Shown here: positions 25,633 through 34,260 of the stretch, piece after piece
How the letters are laid out: each line of letters starts with the position of its first letter
Position numbering within the stretch: the first letter of the stretch is position 1
DNA from: Kluyvera sp036759925
GTDB taxonomy: Bacteria > Pseudomonadota > Gammaproteobacteria > Enterobacterales > Enterobacteriaceae
NCBI RefSeq assembly: GCF_036759925.1
Contig: NZ_JAPKIB010000001.1
Location: 310,001-374,000 of the forward strand
Direction of reading: 5' to 3'
Length of the DNA stretch: 64,000 nucleotides
Notes under the pieces: model-generated
Database searches by the model: none
The model's input: the letters and a program-made list of their open reading frames with translations, nothing else
What the model was told of the DNA's origin: nothing
Translations under genes and position numbers: made by a program

Positions 25633-26967
25633 TTACCGACTCATCTCATACTCCACCGCCTCCCTCACCGCCACCAGCGCCTCACGTAGGTTCTCCAGCG
25701 GCACCGACCCCAGTGCGACGCGCAATGCCTGCGGGACGTTGGTCGAAGTAGAGAACGGTTCAGCGGTAGAGATCAGGATATGGTTATCCATCAGCGCCTT
25801 CACGATGCGGTCGGCGCGGCACTCATCGGCCAGCGGTAGCCAGACAAACCACGAGTTTGGGTGGCCGAGACAGGGCAGCGGATGCAGGCATTCGCGGGCT
25901 AGCGCCTGCCGTTGACGAGCATCTTCTCTTTTTAAGACCGTCGTCCGGGCCACCGTGCCATCCTGAATCCAGTGGCTCATCAACGCGGTGAGAAGCGAGG
26001 GCGTATTCCAGGTGGTCGCCCGGATAGCCCGCTCCAGCGCCGGTTTTAGCGGGCCGGGGCAAATCGCTACACCAACGCGTAAGCCGGTCGCCACATTCTT
26101 CGAAAATCCGCTGATATAGACCGTTCTTTCCGGCGCATAGTGGGCAACGGGCGGTGGCGATTGTTCGACTAAAAAGGCGTAGGCGGCATCTTCGATAATC
26201 AGCAGATCATGCTGGCGAGCAATGGCAGCAAGCCGCTGGCGCTGCCGCTGGCTGAGCACCCAGCCTAGCGGGTTATGCAACGTCGGCATGGTGTAAACCG
26301 CCCGCACGTGGCGATGCAGGCAGAGATTATCGAGAGCCTCAAGATCAGGGCCATCGATAAGCGAGGGGATCGCCAGAAGTTCGAGGTGATAAAGCGCCGC
26401 CAATGCCTTAAATCCAGGGTAGGTTAGCGCGTCTACCGCCACCACATCGCCGGGCTGTAGTAGCCCCATCACCGCGACGGTCAGCCCATGCTGAGCGCCG
26501 TTAACCAACACGATATTGTCGGGTTCGGGGGCAAAGCCCATGCTCGTATAATATCGGGCGACAATCTCGCGGTCCGCTTTACGCCCGGCGTGGGGCTGGT
26601 AGCGCAGATGCGATTCAATATCGCCGACGTTGGCTAGCTGTCGTAGCGCGTCACGCAGCTGCTCACCCTGCCCCGGCAGCGACGGGTAGTTAAAGTTCAG
26701 GTCGAGCACGCCCGGAACCATCGCCTGTTGATCCACACCATGGCCCGCTGCGAGGGTAATTTCGCGGACAAACGTGCCGCGCCCGGTTTCACCACTCACC
26801 AGCCCCATCGCCTCCAGTTCGGCATAAACGCGCGTGGCAGTGGCAAGAGAAATGCGTTCCGCCGCCGCCAGCCGCCGGTGCGTGGATAGCCGGGTTCCGG
26901 CTACGAGTTGCCCGCTGCGTATCAATGTGGCATACCTGTCGACGATCGTTTTGTATCGCGCCTTCAT
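25633..26967 (-). CDS. MocR-type regulator (GntR helix-turn-helix fused to aminotransferase-like domain)
   Basis: 444 residues. The N-terminal GntR domain (RLSTHRRLAAAERISLATATRVYAELEAMGLV, GRGTFVRE) is joined to a fold-type I PLP domain with the lysine motif SGFSKNVATGLRVG and IIEDAAYAF. This is the MocR/PdxR class, which senses PLP or amino acids and often controls the divergent neighbour, here an EamA exporter. The ATG at 26967 (MKARYK) is preferred over the TTG at 26985. ATTGTAT occurs in opposite orientations in the shared promoter region. Confidence 0.85.
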   Translation of the reverse strand: MKARYKTIVDRYATLIRSGQLVAGTRLSTHRRLAAAERISLATATRVYAELEAMGLVSGETGRGTFVREITLAAGHGVDQQAMVPGVLDLNFNYPSLPGQGEQLRDALRQLANVGDIESHLRYQPHAGRKADREIVARYYTSMGFAPEPDNIVLVNGAQHGLTVAVMGLLQPGDVVAVDALTYPGFKALAALYHLELLAIPSLIDGPDLEALDNLCLHRHVRAVYTMPTLHNPLGWVLSQRQRQRLAAIARQHDLLIIEDAAYAFLVEQSPPPVAHYAPERTVYISGFSKNVATGLRVGVAICPGPLKPALERAIRATTWNTPSLLTALMSHWIQDGTVARTTVLKREDARQRQALARECLHPLPCLGHPNSWFVWLPLADECRADRIVKALMDNHILISTAEPFSTSTNVPQALRVALGSVPLENLREALVAVREAVEYEMSR

Positions 26968-27054
26968 ACAATGTATCCATGACAATAATTTGATTGTATT
27001 AGATTAAGAAAACTACCATCGCGCCGTTAATGACTCAACGATGAGGTGGACAAA

Positions 27055-27936
27055 ATGAAGGCAGCGGTATTTGAAACACACACGGTATCCGGCTGGTTTA
27101 ACGGGCTGCTGGGGGTAGTGATTTTTAGCGGTTCATTGCCAGCAACGCGTATCGCGGTCGGCCATATGGACCCATTTTTTCTGACCTTTCTCCGGGCGTC
27201 GATTGCCGGGCTTCTCGCGCTGGCGCTGATTGTCATTTTTCGCGAGCGGCGCCCCACGTCCGGGCAAATTTTTCCGCTGCTGGTGGTTTCACTCGGCGTG
27301 GTGGTAGGCTTCCCCCTTCTCACCGCCATGGCGCTACGCTACGTCACGGCGGCGCACTCGATTGTCTTTCTTGGGCTTCTGCCGCTCTCCACGGCGATTT
27401 TTGGCGTACTGCGCGGACGAGAGCGCCCTCGTCCCGCGTTCTGGGTATTCTCGCTGCTGGGGAGCCTGCTGGTCGCCGGGTTTGCCCTCTCACAAAACGC
27501 CAACGCGTCGTTAACGGGTGATGTGCTGATGCTCGCCGCCGTGGTGGTCTGTGGGCTGGGCTATGCAGAGGGGGCCACGCTCACGCGCCAGTTAGGCGGC
27601 TGGCAGGTCATCAGTTGGGCACTCGTTTTATCGCTGCCAATGATGCTGCTGGCGACATTACTGACATTACCTGCCAACCCCGGCACCATTCCGGGTCAGG
27701 CGTGGCTGGCACTTGGCTACGTCTCGCTGTTCAGCATGCTGATTGGCTTTATCTTTTGGTACAAAGGTCTGGCTGAGGGCGGAATTGCTGCGGTAGGTCA
27801 GCTACAGCTCTTGCAGCCATTTTTAGGGCTGGCGCTGAGCGCACTGCTGCTGCACGAAGCGGTGAATCCGCTGATGATGCTGATTACACTTGGGGTGATC
27901 TTGTGCGTTATCGGCTCGAAAAAGTTCGCCCGATAG
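27055..27936 (+). CDS. EamA-type (DMT superfamily) metabolite exporter
   Basis: 293 residues with ten predicted membrane helices in two EamA halves (LLGVVIFSGSLPATRIAVGHMDPFFLTFLRASIAG; GYVSLFSMLIGFIFWYKGLAEGG). RhtA/YdcZ-like proteins of this family export amino acids or drugs. The ATG at 27055 follows GAGG with good spacing; a GTG three codons earlier is less suited. It is divergent from the MocR regulator, which probably controls it, pointing to an amino acid or amine substrate. Confidence 0.82.
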   Translation: MKAAVFETHTVSGWFNGLLGVVIFSGSLPATRIAVGHMDPFFLTFLRASIAGLLALALIVIFRERRPTSGQIFPLLVVSLGVVVGFPLLTAMALRYVTAAHSIVFLGLLPLSTAIFGVLRGRERPRPAFWVFSLLGSLLVAGFALSQNANASLTGDVLMLAAVVVCGLGYAEGATLTRQLGGWQVISWALVLSLPMMLLATLLTLPANPGTIPGQAWLALGYVSLFSMLIGFIFWYKGLAEGGIAAVGQLQLLQPFLGLALSALLLHEAVNPLMMLITLGVILCVIGSKKFAR

Positions 27937-27937
27937 T

Positions 27938-27968
27938 CAAGCCCGGCGGCGCGATACCGGCCGGGCGT
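27938..27968. repeat. REP-like hairpin
   Basis: GCCCGGC at the left pairs with GCCGGGC at the right around a GC-rich loop. It lies between the convergent EamA and oxidoreductase genes and could end transcripts from both. Confidence 0.6.
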
Positions 27969-27974
27969 TATCCG

Positions 27975-28916
27975 CTATAGCGCGGCGCGGATCATATCCA
28001 GCACCCGCATATTACGCACGGTTTCATCCAGCGGGATCAGCCGCGACGGCTCGTTGAGGATCGCGCTGGAGAAGTGGCGGATTTCAGCCTGATAACGGTC
28101 CGACTCGCTCACCGGCAGCTCGCGTACACCCTCGCGGGTGTGCAACTCCAGCGCACCCGCGTCGTCGAGGAAAGGCTTATCAATAATCAGCATCCCTTTG
28201 CTGCCAATAATCTCCGCGTAGTTGCGACCAAAGGCGTTAAAGCCGCAGTGAATATTGGCAATCAGGCCATCATCATATTGCAGCAGCGCGGAGAGGTTGG
28301 TATCCACCCCCTGATCCGTTTCGCTCACCGCTTTACAGCTTACCGGCAGGCGACCGGTCACCAACCCGATAAAGTTCACCGGGTAGCAGCCAACGTCATA
28401 CAGCGCCCCGCCGCCGAGCGCGGGCTGCATTTTGATGGTGCCAGGGCGGTCGAGCAGAAAGCGGAACGAAACGTTGATATGGCGTAGCTCGCCCAGTTCA
28501 CCGCTCTCAAGCACCTGTTTAATGACCCGCACCCGGTCAGTATACTGGTACATAAACGCTTCCATCAGCAGGCGGTTATGCTTCTGCGCCACCTGCTGCA
28601 TTTCACGCGCTTCGTCAGCGGTGAGGCCAATCGGCTTTTCGCACAGCACGTGTTTACCCGCTTCCAGCGCCCGGATAACCCACTCTTTGTGCAGCGAATT
28701 AGGCAGAGGGATATAGACCGCCTGAATGGCATCGTCGGCCAGCAGCGCGGTGTAATCACCATAACTTTTCTGCCACTCCCCCACCGGCAGTTCATCCTGA
28801 TGACGCGAAGCCACGCCGTAGACACGGGCGTTATCGGCACGCTGAATAGCCGGAATAATGGAATTCTTTGCGATTCGGGCATAGCCCAGCACGCCCCAGT
28901 TCACGACATCACTCAT
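27975..28916 (-). CDS. Gfo/Idh/MocA-family NAD(P)-dependent oxidoreductase
   Basis: 313 residues. The N-terminal Rossmann fold starts NWGVLGYARIAKNSIIPAI, and CEKPIGL near residue 94 is the family's catalytic lysine motif. The C-terminal domain carries GGGALYDVGCYPVNF. Members oxidise or reduce cyclic polyols, sugars or their derivatives; the substrate is not evident and the neighbours give no pathway. One GGRIA-type glycine of the usual cofactor motif GxGxxG reads GYARIA. Transcribed away from erfK's terminator. Confidence 0.82.
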   Translation of the reverse strand: MSDVVNWGVLGYARIAKNSIIPAIQRADNARVYGVASRHQDELPVGEWQKSYGDYTALLADDAIQAVYIPLPNSLHKEWVIRALEAGKHVLCEKPIGLTADEAREMQQVAQKHNRLLMEAFMYQYTDRVRVIKQVLESGELGELRHINVSFRFLLDRPGTIKMQPALGGGALYDVGCYPVNFIGLVTGRLPVSCKAVSETDQGVDTNLSALLQYDDGLIANIHCGFNAFGRNYAEIIGSKGMLIIDKPFLDDAGALELHTREGVRELPVSESDRYQAEIRHFSSAILNEPSRLIPLDETVRNMRVLDMIRAAL

Positions 28917-28948
28917 TCAATGCTCCTTTTGCCAACCCTGGTTAAAAA

Positions 28949-28979
28949 GTCAAAAACCCGCAAATCGCGGGCTTTTGAC
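28949..28979 (-). terminator. Terminator after erfK
   Basis: GTCAAAA (28949-28955) and TTTTGAC (28973-28979) enclose CCCGC/GCGGG, giving a 12-bp stem with one mismatch. On the minus strand the descending arm supplies the U-rich tail. Confidence 0.8.
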
Positions 28980-28996
28980 GTTGAATATAGACAGGC

Positions 28997-29929
28997 TTAC
29001 AACGCGTTATGCGAGGTACTGATATTGACCGGCATACCGGAGCGCCTTTCCAGCGCGCCTTTTGCCCGGCTCCCATCCACGCCCTCACCCTGAGTAAAAC
29101 TACGCAGCGCGGGCGTAATAGGCAACGGAACTTTGTTATCAGACTCATATTCTGTGCGGTTGCGCGATAATGGCTCGTGCACTTCCACCCAGCGGCTGCC
29201 GTCCGGCTCGGTGGTATATTTCACCGCCTGGTCGATAATCTGCACTCGCGTACCGACCGGTACGTTATCGAACAGATACTTGATGTCGTCATTGCGCAGG
29301 CGGATACAGCCCTGGCTAACGCGCAGCCCAATGCCAAAGTTCGCATTGGTACCGTGAATCGCGTACAGGCGGCCAATATAGATGGCGTAAAGGCCCATCG
29401 GGTTATCCGGCCCGGCAGGGACAAACGCAGGCAGACTTTCACCACGTTTGGCATATTCGCGGCGGGTATTCGGCGTTGGCGTCCAGCTTGGTGCTTCCTG
29501 CTTGCGCTCTACGGTTGTCACCCAATTACGTGGCGTCTCTCGCCCCGCCTGACCGATACCAATCGGCAGCACCTCGACGGTGTTGCCCTCCGGCGGATAA
29601 TAATAAAGGCGCATTTCTGCGACGTTTATCACAATCCCCTGGCGTACCGTGTTGGGCAGAATCAGCTGCTGCGGCACCACCAGCGTGGAACCCGATTTGG
29701 GCAGGAAGACATCCACGTTTGGATTGGCCTCCAGCATATTGCTAAGCCCCTGCCCGTACTGCGCCGCAAAGGCCTCCAGCGGCAAATGGTTATCCTGCGG
29801 CACCGTGATATTCAACGTGCTCCCCACAAGACGGCTCCCTTCCGGAGGAAGCGGATAGGTCACAGCCAGCGCGCTCTGGCTAGCGATGGTCAGTGCGAAC
29901 GCACACAATAGTTTTACACGAGGTCCCAT
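28997..29929 (-). CDS. erfK: ErfK/LdtA L,D-transpeptidase
   Basis: 310 residues, the same length as E. coli ErfK (LdtA). A signal peptide ending ALA precedes a LysM-like region (AAQYGQGLSNMLEANP) and the YkuD catalytic domain with HGTNANFGIGLRVSQGCIRLRN, where the cysteine of SQGCIRL is the nucleophile. It works in the periplasm, attaching Braun lipoprotein to meso-diaminopimelate of peptidoglycan. ATG at 29929 follows AGGAAAGGG. Divergent from amn as in E. coli. Confidence 0.95.
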   Translation of the reverse strand: MGPRVKLLCAFALTIASQSALAVTYPLPPEGSRLVGSTLNITVPQDNHLPLEAFAAQYGQGLSNMLEANPNVDVFLPKSGSTLVVPQQLILPNTVRQGIVINVAEMRLYYYPPEGNTVEVLPIGIGQAGRETPRNWVTTVERKQEAPSWTPTPNTRREYAKRGESLPAFVPAGPDNPMGLYAIYIGRLYAIHGTNANFGIGLRVSQGCIRLRNDDIKYLFDNVPVGTRVQIIDQAVKYTTEPDGSRWVEVHEPLSRNRTEYESDNKVPLPITPALRSFTQGEGVDGSRAKGALERRSGMPVNISTSHNAL

Positions 29930-30116
29930 TTCCCTTTCCTCAGTTCACGGCAGATATCGGTTAATTATAGCTTTTTTACTCCATTGCGCAGCCTTTAACC
30001 GTACGACAAATCAGACGGCTAAAGGTTAATCAGTTGTTACATTGGAACCGGCTTACGCTTTTGTTTCATCATCGGCTGGCATACTATCGGTAAAAGCCGC
30101 ACACAAGGAGCGAACG

Positions 30117-31565
30117 ATGAGTAATACGGGCGTGAGTCTGACCCCAGAACAAGCGCTGGAGAAACTCCAGGCGCTGTACGATCAATCGGTAAGTGCATTA
30201 CGTGACGCTATCCGTCTGTTTATTGACGACCGTTCGCTGCCAAGCGCCGAAGCGCGGGCAAACGGACTGTTTGTCTACCCTCAACTTTCGGTCTCCTGGA
30301 GCGGCAACGCGCACAAGGCGCAGAAAACCCGCGCGTTTGGCCGCTTTACCCACTCCGGTTGTTACACCACCACCATCACGCACCCGGTGCTGTTCCGCAG
30401 CTACCTGCTGGAACAGCTGAGCCTGCTGCACGAAGATTACGACGCCCATATTGAAGTCGGCCTGTCGCAGCATGAAATCCCCTACCCGTACGTGATTGAT
30501 GGTCTGAATCTCGATCGCTCGATGAGCGCCGACCTGACGCGCTTCTTCCCCACCACCGAACTGTCGCAGATTGGCGATGAAACCGCGGATGGCCTGACGC
30601 ATTCCACCGATTTTTATCCACTGTCGCACTTTGACGCCCGCCGCGTAGACTTCTCGCTGGCGCGCCTGCGTCACTACACCGGCACCCCGGTCGAGCACTT
30701 CCAGCCGTTTGTGCTGTTCACCAACTACACCCGCTACGTCGATGAGTTCGTGCGCTGGGGCTGCAGTCAGATCCTCGATCCCGACAGCCCGTACGTGTCG
30801 CTCTCCTGCGCGGGAGGGATCTGGATCACCGCCGATACCGAAGCGCCGGAAGAGGCGATTTCCGATCTGGCGTGGAAGAAGCACCAGATGCCGGCCTGGC
30901 ATCTGATCACCAAAGATGGACAAGGGATCACTTTAATTAACATCGGCGTAGGTCCGTCGAACGCCAAGAATATCTGCGACCACCTGGCGGTGCTACGCCC
31001 GGATGTCTGGCTGATGATCGGCCATTGCGGCGGTCTGCGTGAAAGTCAGTCGATTGGCGATTATGTGCTGGCCCATGCGTATCTGCGTGATGACCACGTG
31101 CTGAACGCCGTACTGCCGCCGGATATTCCAATCCCGAGCATTGCCGAGGTGCAGCGCGCGCTGTACGACGCCACCAAACAGGTGAGCGGGATGCCGGGTG
31201 AAGAGGTTAAACAGCGCCTGCGTACCGGGACGGTAGTCACCACCGACGATCGCAACTGGGAGTTGCGCTATTCCGCGTCAGCGCTGCGCTTCAACCTGAG
31301 CCGTGCCGTAGCGATTGATATGGAGAGTGCGACGATTGCCGCGCAGGGGTACCGTTTCCGAGTGCCGTACGGCACGTTGCTGTGCGTATCAGACAAACCG
31401 CTGCACGGTGAGATTAAGCTGCCCGGTCAGGCAAACCGTTTTTATGAAGGGGCGATTTCCGAGCACCTACAAATTGGCATTCGGGCCATCGACCTGCTGC
31501 GTGCGGAAGGCGATCGTCTGCATTCACGTAAGCTAAGAACCTTTAACGAGCCGCCGTTCCGTTAA
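30117..31565 (+). CDS. amn: AMP nucleosidase
   Basis: 482 residues (E. coli Amn is 484). It hydrolyses AMP to adenine and ribose 5-phosphate in the cytoplasm, limiting the AMP pool. The N-terminal Amn-specific domain runs to about residue 190 and the C-terminal half is a nucleoside phosphorylase-type domain (VNIGVGPSNAK-like, LMIGHCGGLRESQ, AIDMESATIAAQGYRFRVPYGTLLCVSDKPLHGE). The ATG at 30117 follows AAGGAG; an in-frame extension to 30042 is not needed. Confidence 0.96.
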   Translation: MSNTGVSLTPEQALEKLQALYDQSVSALRDAIRLFIDDRSLPSAEARANGLFVYPQLSVSWSGNAHKAQKTRAFGRFTHSGCYTTTITHPVLFRSYLLEQLSLLHEDYDAHIEVGLSQHEIPYPYVIDGLNLDRSMSADLTRFFPTTELSQIGDETADGLTHSTDFYPLSHFDARRVDFSLARLRHYTGTPVEHFQPFVLFTNYTRYVDEFVRWGCSQILDPDSPYVSLSCAGGIWITADTEAPEEAISDLAWKKHQMPAWHLITKDGQGITLINIGVGPSNAKNICDHLAVLRPDVWLMIGHCGGLRESQSIGDYVLAHAYLRDDHVLNAVLPPDIPIPSIAEVQRALYDATKQVSGMPGEEVKQRLRTGTVVTTDDRNWELRYSASALRFNLSRAVAIDMESATIAAQGYRFRVPYGTLLCVSDKPLHGEIKLPGQANRFYEGAISEHLQIGIRAIDLLRAEGDRLHSRKLRTFNEPPFR

Positions 31566-31574
31566 GCCAACATC

Positions 31575-31602
31575 AGCCGGACGCTCGTCCGGCTTTTTTT
31601 TA
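31575..31602 (+). terminator. Terminator after amn
   Basis: AGCCGGAC (31575-31582) pairs with GTCCGGCT (31587-31594), loop GCTC, followed by eight or more T. Confidence 0.92.
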
Positions 31603-31616
31603 TCAAACGCAGAAAA

Positions 31617-31650
31617 GCAAAAAGCCTGCTTAGTTTCCTAAGCAGGCTTC
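31617..31650 (-). terminator. Terminator of tRNA-Asn copy 3
   Basis: The same 12-bp stem (AAGCCTGCTTAG with its complement) and tail as copy 1, on the opposite strand. Confidence 0.9.
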
Positions 31651-31657
31651 TTAAATA

Positions 31658-31733
31658 TGGCTCCTCTGACTGGACTCGAACCAGTGACATACGGATTAAC
31701 AGTCCGCCGTTCTACCGACTGAACTACAGAGGA
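31658..31733 (-). tRNA. asnW: tRNA-Asn (anticodon GTT), copy 3
   Basis: Identical to the other three copies but on the minus strand, between amn and yeeO where E. coli carries asnW in the same orientation. It forms a 76-base inverted repeat with copies 1, 2 and 4, longer if flanks are counted. Confidence 0.96.
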
Positions 31734-31751
31734 ATCGTGTGAACGAGGCGC

Positions 31752-31780
31752 ATATTATCGATGTGCCCCATGGTTGTCAA
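31752..31780 (-). promoter_or_regulatory. Sigma-70 promoter of tRNA-Asn copy 3
   Basis: On the minus strand TTGACA (31775-31780) and TAATAT (31752-31757) are 17 bases apart and followed by GCGCC, almost the same as the promoter of copy 2. Confidence 0.8.
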
Positions 31781-31874
31781 AGCCTGTTTTGCACAAAACA
31801 AACCGTTTGCCGATTTATTCCTCGATTCGGCTGAAAACTGACTTTTATTGCCGATTTTCACCGCAATCAGGCTG

Positions 31875-33380
31875 TTACGCGGCATCCGTTTTCTTGGCCG
31901 GTGCGTATTTCCACGCCCAGCGGCCGGTTATCAGGCGACGGTAGAACAGCACCGCACGCGCGCCCCAGTCGAGGAACATGCCCATCCAGACACCAACCAC
32001 GCCCCATCCCAGAAGAATACCCAGCACGTAGCCCACCACCACGCGACAGCCCCACATGCTCAGCATGGAGACCCACATGGCAAAGCGCACGTCTCGCGCT
32101 CCTTTAAAGCCTGCTGGCAGCACCCAGGAGGCGGCCCAGATAGGCATAAAGGCGGCGTTCATCCACAGCAGGATTTTCACCACGTCCTTCACGTCCTGCT
32201 CGTGGGTATAGAACGACGCGAACAGCCCGGCAAATGGCGCGGTGCCCCAGGCAATCAGGGTAAGGACGATGGTCGACATCCAAAACACGTGCCGCAGTTG
32301 GCGTTCTGCCTGGGCAAGCTGCCCCGTACCCAGCCGCTTACCGGTGATAATGGTGGACGCCGAACCCAGAGCGTTCCCCGGCAGGTTAATCAGCGCGGCC
32401 ACCGAGAAGGCGATAAAGTTACCGGCGATAACGTCGGTCCCCATGCCGGCGACAAACATCTGCGTCAGCAGCTTACCGCTGTTAAACAGTACCGACTCGA
32501 CACTGGCCGGAATACCAATCCCCATCACTTCCCAGATAATGGCGAAGTTGAGCGGCTTGAAATAGCTTTTAAGCGGAATACGCAGCGCCGGGTTAAAACC
32601 GACCATCAGCACGATAATGGTCACCACTGCGCCAATATAGCGGGAAATGGTCAGCCCGAGCCCTGCCCCAGCAAACCCCATGCCGTGCCAGGAGAACGCA
32701 CCGTAAATCAGGAAGCTACTGATGATAATGTTGAGGATGTTCATCCCGCCGTTAATCATCAACGGGATTTTGGTGTTCCCCGCCCCGCGCAGCGCGCCGC
32801 TGCCGATAAGCGCAATGGCAGCCGCCGGATAGCTCAGCACGGTCAGTTCAAGGTAGGTCAGCGCCAGTCCTTTCACTTCCTCGGTGGCATCACCGGCCAC
32901 GATATTAATAATCCCGGCGCCAAAATAGTGGATCACCGCCGCCAGAATGGTAGCGAAGAGGGTCATGATCACCAGTGACTGCCGTGCTGCCGCTCGCGCC
33001 TTGCGGCGATCACGCTTACCGAGGCTAAAGGCAACCACCACCGTCGTCCCGAGGTCTATCGCGGCAAAAAACGCCATGATGACCATGTTGAAGCTGTCGG
33101 CCAGACCCACGCCCGCCATCGCCTCTTTACCCAACCAGCTAACGAGGAAGGTACTCAATACCCCCATCAATAAAACACAGGTGTTTTCCAGAAAGATAGG
33201 TACGGCAAGGGGGGTGATTTCACGCCAGAAGAGGACTCGATAGCTTTTGCGTTTTTTGTACCAGGGCGTGCGGGCAACGGCCTGGCGAAGTGCGGCGGTG
33301 ACGTTCAAAATGGGCCTTAGATCAGAAAGTTGAAACTCCATTTCAAATGATGATTGAGAAATGGCGATCCTGCAAAGCAT
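31875..33380 (-). CDS. yeeO: YeeO, MATE-family multidrug/flavin exporter
   Basis: 501 residues with 12 membrane helices after a 50-residue cytoplasmic leader. ITPLAVPIFLENTCVLLMGVLSTFLVSWLGKEAMAGVGLAD is the characteristic MATE start, repeated in the second half. E. coli YeeO (about 495 residues) exports FMN, FAD and dipeptides when overproduced. The ATG at 33380 has AAGGAAAA upstream; a second ATG at 33341 is possible but has a weaker site. Lies between two tRNA-Asn genes, as in E. coli. Confidence 0.93.
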   Translation of the reverse strand: MLCRIAISQSSFEMEFQLSDLRPILNVTAALRQAVARTPWYKKRKSYRVLFWREITPLAVPIFLENTCVLLMGVLSTFLVSWLGKEAMAGVGLADSFNMVIMAFFAAIDLGTTVVVAFSLGKRDRRKARAAARQSLVIMTLFATILAAVIHYFGAGIINIVAGDATEEVKGLALTYLELTVLSYPAAAIALIGSGALRGAGNTKIPLMINGGMNILNIIISSFLIYGAFSWHGMGFAGAGLGLTISRYIGAVVTIIVLMVGFNPALRIPLKSYFKPLNFAIIWEVMGIGIPASVESVLFNSGKLLTQMFVAGMGTDVIAGNFIAFSVAALINLPGNALGSASTIITGKRLGTGQLAQAERQLRHVFWMSTIVLTLIAWGTAPFAGLFASFYTHEQDVKDVVKILLWMNAAFMPIWAASWVLPAGFKGARDVRFAMWVSMLSMWGCRVVVGYVLGILLGWGVVGVWMGMFLDWGARAVLFYRRLITGRWAWKYAPAKKTDAA

Positions 33381-33458
33381 TTTTCCTTAATTTTTGTCGG
33401 GAATGGCGACAAATTGTTGATGGAATAGGCAGTCGCATCACAAGACCAGAATTGATGT

Positions 33459-33486
33459 TTGACAAAAATTTTTTCGCCGCTAAGAT
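33459..33486 (+). promoter_or_regulatory. Sigma-70 promoter of tRNA-Asn copy 4
   Basis: TTGACA at 33459-33464 and TAAGAT at 33481-33486, spacer 16. It differs from the promoters of the other three copies. Confidence 0.7.
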
Positions 33487-33502
33487 ACGACTCCACACCG
33501 AT

Positions 33503-33578
33503 TCCTCTGTAGTTCAGTCGGTAGAACGGCGGACTGTTAATCCGTATGTCACTGGTTCGAGTCCAGTCAGAGGAGCCA
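33503..33578 (+). tRNA. asnU: tRNA-Asn (anticodon GTT), copy 4
   Basis: Fourth identical copy, divergent from yeeO, the place and orientation of asnU in E. coli. Downstream lies a gene pair not in the E. coli layout, which may be an insertion next to this tRNA. Confidence 0.96.
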
Positions 33579-33585
33579 AATTTAG

Positions 33586-33612
33586 AAAAGCCTGCTTTCA
33601 AGCAGGCTTTTT
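33586..33612 (+). terminator. Terminator of tRNA-Asn copy 4
   Basis: AAAAGCCTGCT and AGCAGGCTTTT form an 11-bp stem with loop TTCA, then TTGCTTT. It differs from that of copy 2 by a loop base. Confidence 0.9.
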
Positions 33613-33617
33613 GCTTT

Positions 33618-34136
33618 CTACTTCCTCTCCGCTTCGGCAATTCTCACCAACACCACCCCCAGTAGTGTTAAATCGATCACGACCGCAAAGGCAAATCCAT
33701 AGCCATTAACGCCCGGTGCCGAGTTTGCCTGGATGAGCAATACTGCAACCAACGCCGATACACTGCTCATTACATTGACAATTCTGTTGCCAGTCATTAA
33801 TCGCCCATGAGCCACCCCCAGCCCCAGACCACCAGCGACGATTCCCGGCAATAGCACCAGCCCCGTTTGTCCACCAAGCAGGCTAAGCAGCACCAGCAGC
33901 CAACCCACCGCCGAAAGCAGAAAACCGTAGCGCACCATACTGCCTATGTTTGCCAGCATCATCCCCACCGCAAAGCTCAGGCCCAGCACAAAAAGCTGAA
34001 CCAGACTCTGAGTGACGCTAACCGCTATCGACAGCTTAGTAAGCAGGCCAGCTCCGGCCATCGCCGCGCTTATCGCTATCGCCTTCTCTGCAATATTCCG
34101 GCTCCCCGGCGCAGTTCCGCTTACCCATACGTTCAT
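33618..34136 (-). CDS. Hypothetical membrane protein
   Basis: 172 residues with about five hydrophobic segments (SVTQSLVQLFVLGLSFAVGMMLANIG, YGFLLSAVGWLLVLLSLLGG, LVLLPGIVAGGLGLG, ALVAVLLIQA, FAFAVVIDLTLLGVVLVRIAEAERK). I recognise no family. The ATG at 34136 has GAAGG upstream; the longer frame from 34160 is less likely. It is divergent from a LysR-type regulator that may control it. Confidence 0.65.
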   Translation of the reverse strand: MNVWVSGTAPGSRNIAEKAIAISAAMAGAGLLTKLSIAVSVTQSLVQLFVLGLSFAVGMMLANIGSMVRYGFLLSAVGWLLVLLSLLGGQTGLVLLPGIVAGGLGLGVAHGRLMTGNRIVNVMSSVSALVAVLLIQANSAPGVNGYGFAFAVVIDLTLLGVVLVRIAEAERK

Positions 34137-34260
34137 CACCTTCCCCTTCACTATTATCATGAGATTAATTCACTCTCTTACTTATGCTGGGTAGACTACG
34201 TCTTCTATAACGGGTAAAACAAACGCATAGTTTTCAGCCATAGATGAGAAAAACTCAGCC

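Noticed and set aside
31848..32978. 376-codon open frame on the + strand
   Set aside because: Antisense shadow of yeeO, rich in His, Pro, Arg and Gln as such shadows are; no ribosome site and no family resemblance.
19438..33578. Four identical 76-base repeats, considered as a mobile or CRISPR-like repeat
   Set aside because: Each is a complete tRNA-Asn cloverleaf with its own promoter and terminator, and the spacing is kilobases.
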